A stretch of DNA of 64,000 nucleotides from Acridotheres tristis (lineage: Eukaryota; Chordata; Aves; Passeriformes; Sturnidae). Made by a program: the position numbers and the translations under genes. This document shows, one piece after another, positions 1 through 8,635 of the stretch; position 1 is the first letter of the stretch, and each line of letters starts with the position of its first letter. The notes under the pieces were generated by a model that was given only the letters and a program-made list of their open reading frames with translations, did no database searches and was not told where the DNA came from. The stretch lies in the NCBI GenBank assembly GCA_037013685.1, contig CM072892.1, positions 20,341,501-20,405,500 of the forward strand, given 5' to 3'.

Positions 1-5
1 CATCC

Positions 6-52
6 CAAATAAAACAAAGCAAAAACAAACAAAACAAAGCCAAACAAAAGAA
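6..52. repeat. A-rich low-complexity tract
   Basis: Irregular AAAC/AAAGC units with almost no T. It may be a degenerate simple repeat cut by the window edge. In the pre-mRNA it is U/G-rich. Confidence 0.6.
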
Positions 53-860
53 GTCCCTCAAACTATTTATATGTTTCACTTTTAAAGACAAAAATTCTAA
101 CCAAACTTCCTCTTTTTCTTTGAAATGTACACAGAAATTCGATGATGTCTGTTCTCTATTATAGAAATGCTTAACTCATGGCAAGCCTCAAAAAAGAAGA
201 CTTGAAAAAGCCTGTAAGAAATAAAGTAGACTGCAGTTGCCTGCTGGATACCACATAATATATCTCACCAGAAAGAAAAGCCATCAGTTTATCAAAATGT
301 ATCTGAAAGGGAGAAGTTGAGTCAGTTCCACATGGCCAGTTCTTCTGACTCTTTAACGGATACATTTTGAAGCATCACTGCAGATAACAAGGCAAGAATT
401 ACTACTAATTTTGTTGTATTAAAACTAGGTTTTGGTGCTCCCCAATTTCTTTGGGGTCACAGGAAACAAAATTAGTATAAACACATTACCATGTTAACTG
501 TACTCAAAATCCCATGGACAAATGTATCCCTTAACATCCATCTTCAGAGTAATTAAGAAAGATTAAACATTGCTAATAACTGATTTTTATTTCACTTTTG
601 TTTCTCTTCTGTTTTCAAAGGTTCACTCTCTCCACTTCATAAATCTTCATTTTTTGTCACAATCCATATTGATTTTTTTCCTACTGTGTTAGTAAAGTAA
701 CATCTAGAAATATGTGAACTATTAAGTAGCTGGAATCACTTTCTGGAAGTTTGCCTTTCCATGCGAACAACTTTATATAAACCAAATATATACATCAGTG
801 TTTTGCTGTTGCCAAGTCCATGGGATCTGATGCTTGGCTGTAAAGTTTCTTATTTTATAT

Positions 861-966
861 ACAGTGTATATATACATGAGTGTATATATATACACATATA
901 CACACACATATATACATATATAATTATATATGTATACATTCACACACATATAAAATATATGTATGC
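861..966. repeat. TA/CA alternating purine-pyrimidine repeat
   Basis: About 105 bp of alternating TA, TG and CA steps, including CACACACA at 901-908 and 941-948. It lies about 55 bp past the exon donor. In the neurexin pre-mRNA the CA blocks become UGUGUGUG. Alternating purine-pyrimidine DNA of this kind is prone to unpairing and slippage, so length variation between individuals is likely. Confidence 0.8.
911..936. repeat. 26-bp perfect AT palindrome
   Basis: The half-site TATACATATATAA is followed directly by its exact reverse complement, with the axis between 923 and 924. The next base on each side breaks the symmetry. It sits inside the TA/CA repeat and could extrude as a cruciform or form an RNA hairpin downstream of the donor. 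Confidence 0.85.
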
Positions 967-1016
967 ATTGTTTTTTGCAAATGAAATCAGAAAGCAAGCA
1001 AAACACGACTGACCTG

Positions 1017-1025
1017 ACTTACCTG
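1017..1025 (-). promoter_or_regulatory. 5' splice site CAG|GTAAGT
   Basis: The exon ends in ACAG followed by GTAAGT at 1022-1017, a full match to the vertebrate U1 consensus at six intronic positions and CAG on the exonic side. Such a strong donor argues for efficient inclusion of the exon by default. Confidence 0.85.
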
Positions 1026-1098
1026 TACTGGGCTCACAGTCAATGAAATCTTCATCATCACTGGAACATTCAGCTGATGAAACGATGTCATCTGTTGT
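1023..1098 (-). CDS. NRXN3: Neurexin-3 internal exon (membrane-proximal cysteine loop), partial gene
   Basis: Neurexins are presynaptic single-pass adhesion receptors that bind neuroligins, LRRTMs, cerebellins and CA10-type ligands. This exon encodes part of the extracellular stalk between the last LNS domain and the transmembrane segment. Reading right to left, the 76 nt give 25 complete codons plus one base, entering in phase 0 and leaving in phase 1. The peptide starts TTDDIVSS and continues [17 protein letters not shown]. The two cysteines are separated by nine residues with an acidic centre, which is the neurexin cysteine loop. Neurexin-1 has a recognisably different loop (AECPSDDEDIDPCEPSS from memory); the [12 protein letters not shown] and CEPST residues fit neurexin-3 better. 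The trailing G would join a downstream exon starting CN to give Ala or GN to give Gly, as known neurexin junctions do. The exon length is not a multiple of three, so skipping shifts the frame. No other neurexin exon is visible. Family assignment is strong; the paralogue is likely but from memory. Confidence 0.86.
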
Positions 1099-1154
1099 CT
1101 GGCACGTGAAGCAAAGGAACAAAAGAAAACAAAAATAAGATATTTGCAAGTCAA
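1099..1154 (-). promoter_or_regulatory. 3' splice site: branch point, pyrimidine tract and AG
   Basis: On the minus strand the bases just before the exon read as a long T/C-rich tract ending in CGTGCCAG, with the AG at 1100-1099. The tract covers about 1107-1137 and has few purines, so this is a strong acceptor. A TTGAC match to the loose yUnAy branch-site pattern lies at 1150-1154, with its A at 1151, about 53 nt from the acceptor. The acceptor is seen directly; the branch point is inferred. Confidence 0.8.
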
Positions 1155-1328
1155 GAAGCTATTACACAGGCAGCTACATATCCAAGGAAAAAACCAGTTT
1201 TCACAATTGTATCTTTTAAAAAATTTAGTTGTACCAAGTACTCCATATATGACTGTGTAAATGTGTCCTTCACTGAGTTGGTGTCTCCTGTAGGAGGAAC
1301 AGTGCTTATCCCGTGCTGTTGAATATTT

Positions 1329-1355
1329 CAGGTGTGCACAGGTGCTGTGCACCTG
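1329..1355. repeat. Bulged hairpin carrying three E-boxes
   Basis: CAGG plus TGCACAG (1329-1341, with a 2-base TG bulge) pairs with CTGTGCACCTG (1345-1355) around a GTG loop. The sequence contains CAGGTG at 1329 and 1339 and CACCTG at 1350, three CANNTG E-boxes in 27 bp. It lies about 230 nt upstream of the exon acceptor in transcript orientation. The symmetry is visible; function is unknown. Confidence 0.6.
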
Positions 1356-2003
1356 CTGGGCTGTTTAGGGCAGCAAGTGGATCACACTGATGTTGTTGAA
1401 TGAAGTACAGTGGGCTACAAAACTGCTTGGCTGGCAAACTGCCCTCCAACAGCCAGTGCAGATGTGCCTGCTGGGAGGAGGCTGGGCTCCACCGTAAGAC
1501 TGGTATCATGTAGGGCCAGCCAGAATGCACTTCCTGAGAGACTTACCACGTGAGGCATGTTTAGACTGAACATGCTCTCTGCAAAGAAAAGTATACAAGA
1601 TAGACCCAGATAATGCACACTATTCAGACAGCTAGCAGTACTCTTTGCTGTGCCTGATGCACCACTCTGAGGCAGACACAATTCCTGCTCTGTTACCACA
1701 CCTCCTGGGCTGGGAATCTGGTGTTTACCCAGATAGTAAATATCTGTGCAATTCACTTGTTGCATGATGAAGAACTGCTATATGTATCAGGTATGCTCAA
1801 CATGCAACCTCACCTGCTTGCTTACCAAGTGAACAGGGGTGTGGATGCAACTAGATTGACCAGCTGTAAAGACTGATTCTGAAGGAGTTAAACCAAACTG
1901 TGACCGTTCACAATTGTTACAGGTTTCACCACATTCCTTTGCATTTCCAGCTGGTGATATTTTCTTATTTTTTTAATTTTTTCTTTCTGTGTGTGTACTG
2001 CTC
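1356..2003. other. Intronic sequence, no feature recognised
   Basis: Mixed-composition intron, somewhat richer in GC than its surroundings up to about 1700. Short open frames on the minus strand resemble no known protein and have no splice support. No repeat family was recognised. Confidence 0.5.
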
Positions 2004-2125
2004 TAATTAGTGAGCAGCATGTACTGCAGCATGTTAGAGAGACGTGTACTGGTGTCTCTTCCCAGCAGCATCTCCTGCCTGTAATTGCTGCAATTAGTTG
2101 AATTAGTAATGCAGACCATTAGGGA
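2004..2125. promoter_or_regulatory. Homeodomain-type motif cluster, candidate intronic enhancer
   Basis: TAATTAG (2004), TAATTG (2082), CAATTAG (2091) and ATTAGTAATGC (about 2102) crowd into about 120 bp, the last three within about 32 bp. The first is framed by a TGCTC/GAGCA inverted repeat. These are the cores bound by many homeodomain factors. The clustering is visible; enhancer function is only a suggestion. Confidence 0.3.
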
Positions 2126-5100
2126 GAGCCTGTGGCAGCCTCTGGACACAGGTTGTAATGTTCCTGTGCACAATACAAAGTTACCCCAGCTCAGCAGCAT
2201 TGGCTCAATCACAGCTTCTGATGAAACAGCCTCCCTTAACAGCTCTCCCTTGCAGAGAGCTGCTTATTCTGCTGAGCAGTAGGATCAGTGGGATGACTCC
2301 TGAAACAAAACAGCTGAAATGCTCCTCAGGCAGGAAGCACTGTAGAACTCAGGAGCAGGACAGCTGCACTTCATTACTCTAGGTGAATGTTTCTGGGAAT
2401 CTCACATCTCAACAAGACTCTCAAATCCTTATTCCTGAAAAAGACTGTCCAGCTTCAAATAAGGTCTCCTTCATATTCTTATATTTGCTATGGCTGTCTC
2501 CAACATGTTCCCTCTTCCCTTTACAAAAGAGTTCTGAGGACTCTGCCTTTTCTTTAGCCTTCTGTGCTCCTAGCACTCTGAAATTCCTCTGACCCCTGCC
2601 AAAAGTTCCTTGCTCTTCCCCTCTCTGTATTTGAGCTAAGGGACGAAAAAGAGAACCAAGAAGTCAGTCAGAAAGATTAGATTGAACCTAATATTCCTTC
2701 AGTCTTGATTTCAGTGGCTTAGAATGAGCCAAGAAAAAAAAAAAAACCAGGATCGGTCAGTTGCAAGTAAAAATTATAAAAACAGAGTATCTGTAAAAAA
2801 ACCCAGTCATGAAGTATTTTATATGTAACTCATTCATACACAGCAGGGTGTGTATGAAAAACATTTGGCAATGTTTTGTGGAATGCTATCTTGCAGCAGT
2901 TTCATGCTTACTTTCATTAAATACTTTTACAATTTTGCTTCCATGGGGAGTCAAGATTAAAAGGAACTGAAGGTAATATGTTTCTGCCTTACATGTCAAG
3001 GTAATTTAAAAAAAAATCAGCCACAGAAAGTGGAAGAATTCTGTTGAAACCCTGGTGACTTCTCTTATGACAAGCTGGCTTTAAAATTTTGTCTGCTCAG
3101 TGAGGGGACAATAAAGGAGGAATGCACAAAATAGAAATTAATTTTTTTCAATTCTTCTGGTTCTGTCACATATACTTTAGAAAGTATTATTTATCCCCAG
3201 AAACTTTATAACCTATACAGTGATCACATCGTCCAACAGTGAAATGCAGCTGTCGTTGGGTAAAAAGATATTAGTTTTTAATTGCACCAATGTAAAGTAA
3301 TTTAGTACAAGTTAGTAAACAAGGCTATACTGCTAGAAAATTTTAAGCAGGGGAAATGTAATTAGTGAAACTGGAGATATATACTGTAGTTGTCTAAGGG
3401 TAAGAATGGCACTGTGAATAAAGAATAAACTATCCATCACTACTAGAAGACCTTGCTCAGACAGTGCTAAAATCCTGGCAATTGGTTTTGATTTCCAGGT
3501 TAAATTTAAATCAGGTGGATTTTGCTCTAGGTTGAAGATCTGACAATTCACACTTCTCATACAAAAACAGTAATGATTTGCTCCAGTAGGAAATAAACAT
3601 AAAAATTATAACATTGTGTTGTTGTCACTTATCAGCTGCTATACCTATTTGATTACCCACTTACTTGCTCAGATCTAAAGGCTTCATGCAACATTAACGT
3701 GGAATCAAATCCAATTGAATTGACAATGTGATTTAGCATTTGTGAAGAATAAGGAGTTCTTTTATAACTATTTTTTCCTCTTGCATATTAGAGGGGCATG
3801 ATATGAAACCAGGAAGGTAACAAGGCCTTTTTTTTTTTTTTTAACTGGACACCTCCTTGCAACAGGATACTGGTAGATAATAAAAATTTAGAGCATTTAG
3901 GAAGAGATCAGCCAAACTGAAGGTCAAAACATCCTCCCAGAGCTATTAATTACCCTAAATCTAGTTTGGGAAGTCCCTGTACCACAACCTGAAAAGTCAT
4001 GAAGCCTGGCCCTTGTTCTTCTTGTTCAATTTCCCAAATCATAAGCAGCTTAAGACAGTACATGCAATGTATTTATGCTGCACTCTGGTATGTGTACTAG
4101 ATTTCCTGCTATAAAATCCCGTTGCAGCTTGTGTTGGTTCTGAGCAGAGAAGGGCACAGTAAGCCAGATTCAGACAAAATGCAAGTGTGTGATGTGCAAT
4201 AGTCACCAACCTTGTCAATTCCAACCTCTATTTGCACTTTTTCATGACTGGTTCCACACATGATTTTATCAGTTAATCTCCATCTTTTCTCCCCATATCT
4301 ACTACATGCTATTTCACCTCCTATTCAATTTTTTTTCTTTGTGATTGCTCTTTATCCCATCCTGCTGATTTTATATGTATAAAAAAGAGGGTTAGGAAAA
4401 AAACAACCCTCCAGAAATGGTGTTAGATTTAAGTCAAGGTCATTAACGAGATCTCTAGAAACCACAGAAAAGATAAGTACACTAATCTGTCTTGCCATTT
4501 CCTATCTTGTATTTTTAATCTCAGTACTTTCCATCACAATTCATCACTAACCGATTTTCTAGTCGCACCACATATTGGTTTTCCATACACTTTCCGCTAA
4601 GATACCAACATCTGAATCATCCCAAAGGAATAAAGCTGTTTCAATGAGAAAGAACAGCAAATTCCTGACCACAGGAACAGGGTCAAGGAAACATCCAGAA
4701 GACCATTACTTCTTGTAACAGGAATCAGTACCTTTCAAGACCTTCCTGGAGCTGAGAATTTCCACTGGACATTTATTAAACCTGCTGCTTCCACAAGACA
4801 GGAGAGGCTAGTGAGCAGATACCCTGGAAGTGTCTCCACTAACATAATTTCTTCACATCAGAAACAGCTCACTGTGAGGCAGTAAGGAAAAACACTACCC
4901 AATTTCTAGTTCCTTTTCCCCATTTTTGAAATGTTCTTATTTTACTCACCCACTGGCCCCAGGGGATATAAGTGGATTGATGCTTTACTGTCTGCCCAGT
5001 GATCTAGGGATAGCAAATGCTAAACATTCTTATGTACAGGCAAAAGGATAGTAATGAAACTTCTCCATATGCTGTGATGGAAATGATGTTTGTGTTTTCA

Positions 5101-6750
5101 TTGGAAAGAACATGAGAGAGAAAATATTTTTCCTTTCCCTATATTAGCTAAATTCTATATTAAAAATAATAAGTCACACTATACTATTTTAAAATATGTA
5201 TTTCATTTTTAAAGAATCCCAGCTTTGAAATTACTTGGCCTGTATTAAAGGCCATAAAACTAAAGATAGGTATTATAATAACTTTCAATAAAATTTCTCT
5301 CTGGCAGGAACCCTTTTTATTCCTTCCCCTGAAAGATTTTTTATGGCATTTATATTATTATTTTTTCTCTCCCTCTCTCTAGTGTTTAATGAAATTGCTT
5401 TGGAATAAAACCAGGGTAGGAGAAAGTGCTAAACTCTGAGTCCACCCCAGAGGATTTATGGGCATATTTACCTTCAAATTCTTTCAATTTCACTGAATTG
5501 GCTCCCCATTCCTTTCCATGAATTATTAGTTCTGTAATCACCTCCTCCTAATTACTCACTCTAAGGGCCTCTTCAATCTTGACACAGTGATGGTTCTACA
5601 ATCTTTGTTCATTACACTGTATGTACTGGTGTGGGATATATAGTGCAAGGAAATCTGGCATGATGGGGCAAGACCTGCTCAAGATGACTCCATTCCTGTC
5701 CAGTCTTTAAATTGCCCAAAGCCCTAATTTATGTATCAGATCCATAACCCTTGCTCCTTTGTTCTACACAAAATGGCAGATGCTGAATCTTCCTTTTCCC
5801 AATCGCAATCGTTTTTTGACACCTTGCTGTTTGGGTACACCACGATTTGAGACAGATTAAACATGCTGGATAAAATAAGCTCTGTCACGGAACAGCTTTA
5901 TGAAATTATAAAAAAAACCCACACCCAGCAATTATGGAGTTCTCCCTTCTAGAGGGAGAGAAAAGATAAGGACCCATAAATTCAACCTCCAGACAAATTA
6001 CTGCAGAATTACACATATGGCAGTTGCTTCACTCAGTAAAGTAGGATTCAATTTTCCTACTTGTCCTTTTCTTGAAATTCTTCTGCACATTATACATGTT
6101 ACTTCCAATTCAACACCATTATTTGAAAAGCAACACTTAATGCTTTGTTGTGAGAGAAGTGTAAATCTATTTGCCACCGAGGAACAATTTACAGTGCTTC
6201 TTGAAATACGACCATCACAAAATGCTGGGCACAAATATCTTCCCAAGAGTGGAGAAATACAGTTGTATTAAACTGGGCACTGCATTTGCCTTTCACACCT
6301 AAAATGTACAGAGCTGAAAGTCAACAAACTTTTCCTAAATACAACTACTTGACTCTCTCCATTGCTTCCAAACTGCTAAATTTTCTATAGATCTCAAATT
6401 TATTATGGAATATGGATTATGTATTTTCTCGTATGCATAACAGCACAGAGTATAAATGCTCCCTTTAGAATAGCAAAAAGTTAGTGATGCTGTTCTAGGA
6501 ACCAAGACTTTTCTTGGCAAAGAATAGGCTCAAGGCATTTGCTGTCTTGTCAAAAGAAGATAGCAGAAGTGTCTGTCTCATTAGGTACCATTTCTACCTT
6601 GACTATCTCCACCTTTTGTACTTTGGTAACTGGGCTTTTTAAAGAACTTTTCGTATTCTGTTCACACTATTCAATTAAATGAGAATCCTTCATCTGTCCT
6701 TTCTGCACGTTACATTTGTTTCTCACTTTTTAATTAATCTTTATTTGCAG
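2126..6750. other. Intronic sequence with one poly-T run
   Basis: AT-rich intron without a recognisable repeat family or exon. Apart from a 15-T run at 3828-3842 and a short CT-rich patch near 5365-5383 I see nothing distinctive. Short open frames are scattered and unsupported. Confidence 0.5.
3828..3842. repeat. Poly-T run (15)
   Basis: Uninterrupted T run; an A run in the neurexin pre-mRNA. No retroposed sequence could be attached to it. Confidence 0.9.
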
Positions 6751-6926
6751 AATACCCTGGAGGTCACTACAGTATAGCAGACCTGAGAGACTCAGTCTGG
6801 ACAAACTCAAACTACTACATGAAGATAGAAATAATCTGCATACAAATGGGAAAATATTAGAAATGTTGCAAAAATAATGAAGTATTGGAAAAGAAGCTGC
6901 AATTTGGGACTGTATAAACTTTTAAG
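6751..6926 (+). other. Possible cryptic or antisense exon, plus strand
   Basis: A T-rich stretch ending TTTATTTGCAG (AG at 6749-6750) precedes 176 bp that end AAG|GTGAGT (donor GT at 6927). Both signals match consensus well and the spacing is exon-sized. The interval is not an open coding exon, so it would be a non-coding antisense exon if real. Good splice signals occur by chance in 60 kb of intron, so confidence is low. Confidence 0.2.
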
Positions 6927-7780
6927 GTGAGTTATGGGTCTCCTGTCTTTTGCTAATTAATCTTCTCCATCTCATGTATTTTCTTTTCATGGGACAGACA
7001 CAGCCACAAATATGTGCAAGCCCTTTGCACCCCCACATACTAAGGTTGAGGTTGTGTCTGCCTTTTCAGAGGCAATGCATCAAAGAACATGAAACTAATA
7101 ATTTTTCTTCATATAGCTCATTTGAGGTAAATACAAAAACAAGATGACCAAATCCTGTTTGTTTAAATAGGCATTGATTTCAACCAGACTGCAACAACTT
7201 GCAGCAAGAGAGAATGGCTCATTAAATTTAGTTTTGGACAAAAGATTAGGAGTAATTTTAGTCAATTCAGAGAAGAGCCACTGAAAAGAGGAAAGAACTT
7301 TAGAGATGAATGAGAGGCTTAGTAAAACTAAACATCAGAACTTAACTTCATGAGGACTTAGGGTATGATAATTTTTTACAGGTGTCACAAAAGACATCAG
7401 GAAGAATGATGAACTACTTAGAGTGCTTCAAAAAGAGGTAAAAATTAAGGGGAAAAAACCGTTATTTTCACCAAGAAAAATCTCAGTATTGATCTTTACC
7501 AAGTATGGAGAAGTCTCAAAGAAATACCAGAAACCATTAGTACTGAGGTCAAGCAGTTGCCAAAGCAATCCAGGTATGAATACCATCAGCATATATGCCC
7601 TAATGGGGAAGAGCTTGCTCCATCTATCTTCAGCCCAATCTAATTCACTCTAAATCATGTCCATATTTGCATCCTCTCCATCACTATGTAATATAAACAC
7701 ATCACACATTTTTCTCTGTCATTGCAAAGCAGGCAGCAAGGCTATCCAGCACAGCCTTTCAGATAGCTGTGCTCAGAGCC
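6927..7780. other. Intronic sequence, no feature recognised
   Basis: AT-rich intron. A 76-codon open frame at 7423-7653 shows no recognisable domain and ordinary intron composition. Confidence 0.5.
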
Positions 7781-8060
7781 AGAATCACAGAACCTTCTGA
7801 GTTGGAAGGGACCCACAAGGATCATCAAAGTCTAACTCCTGGTCCCAAGCAGGACATGCCCAAGGATCACATCATGAGCCCAAGAGCATTGTCCAAATGC
7901 TTCTTGAACTCTGGCAGGCTGGTGCTTTGACCACTTCCCTGGGGAACCTGCTCCAGTGCCCAACTACACTCTGGGTGAAAAACCTCTTTCTGATATCCAA
8001 CCTAACCTCCCCTGACACAATTTCAGGCCATTCCCTTGGGTCCTGTCACTGGGGCTAGTG
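7781..8060 (-). mobile_element. CR1 LINE 3' fragment
   Basis: Read left to right the sequence is the reverse complement of an avian CR1 3' end. It has the tail remnant AGAATCACAGAA, then TTGGAAGGGACCCACAAGGATCATC, CACTTCCCTGGGGAACCTG, CTCTGGGTGAAAAACC and TCCTGTCACTGGG, each recognisable with mismatches. The copy is 5'-truncated, as most CR1 copies are, and breaks off at the hairpin at 8062. CR1 is a non-LTR retrotransposon; this piece has no coding capacity. Confidence 0.92.
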
Positions 8061-8061
8061 T

Positions 8062-8089
8062 GTTACCTACCAAGAGGCTGGTAGGTAAC
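8062..8089. repeat. Perfect 10-bp inverted repeat with 8-nt loop
   Basis: GTTACCTACC and GGTAGGTAAC flank AAGAGGCT. The stem has no mismatch. It sits exactly where the adjoining CR1 fragment loses similarity, so it may mark the 5' junction of that insertion. Confidence 0.75.
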
Positions 8090-8582
8090 CAGCAGGCATG
8101 TACCCTTCAACAGCAGCCCAGCAAAACTACATCTCCCGGCTGCATGTTCCTGGCAGGATATAAAAGCTGATTTGCTGTCAAATTATAGCCTTAAGTAGGG
8201 ATCATGAGAGCTACCCCTCAACAAAATCAGCCATTTGTTCACTACTATGGCAGACAACAGATTAAGGAACTAGGCAGTTAAGTAAGAGAAAGCAAAAAAT
8301 AATCTTCCCAACTGTATGTCAATCTAGATTCATGGGCAGTCATGATTAAAAAGAGCTTTGAAAGCTTGAATTACTCTTTTGAAAGCCAAAAGCCTGTCTC
8401 ACTAAAATCAATAGTTCATTAAGACTGTAAAGTCTGACTCTTCTGGACCAGGTTTGATGCCAAATTTCAGAGACTTTGTTCTGTGCCTGAGCTGTGGAAA
8501 GTCAACAGGGAAAAATTACGTTTCTGCCTTTTGTCTCTGTCTGCTGGCAGTGGGAAGGGTGATGATGTGAGGCAATGTGAGC

Positions 8583-8635
8583 AGAGAGAGAAAGAGAAGG
8601 GAGGGCAAAGAGGGGAAAAAGGAAAGTGGGGAGGA
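8583..8635. repeat. Polypurine (GA-rich) tract
   Basis: About 50 bases of G and A with only single pyrimidines. In the neurexin pre-mRNA this is a CU-rich tract of the kind bound by PTB-type proteins, and in DNA it could form a triplex. Both are inferences from composition. Confidence 0.7.

Larger units (their letters stand above)
1..1022 (-). other. Start of the neurexin intron downstream of the exon
   Basis: This is the 5' part of the intron that follows the 76-nt exon in transcript orientation. It holds a short A-rich tract at the left edge and a TA/CA-rich repeat at 861-966 close to the donor. Between 53 and 860 I see only unremarkable AT-rich sequence with no exon, repeat family or RNA gene. 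The next exon, expected to lead into the transmembrane segment, lies outside the window. Confidence 0.75.

Noticed and set aside
861..1012. Tyr/Ile-rich open frames over the TA/CA repeat on both strands
   Set aside because: They are translations of a simple repeat and have no coding support.
1415..1765. 116-codon open frame on the minus strand just upstream of the exon
   Set aside because: It does not join the exon in frame through any visible splice site and resembles no neurexin stalk sequence. It is intronic.
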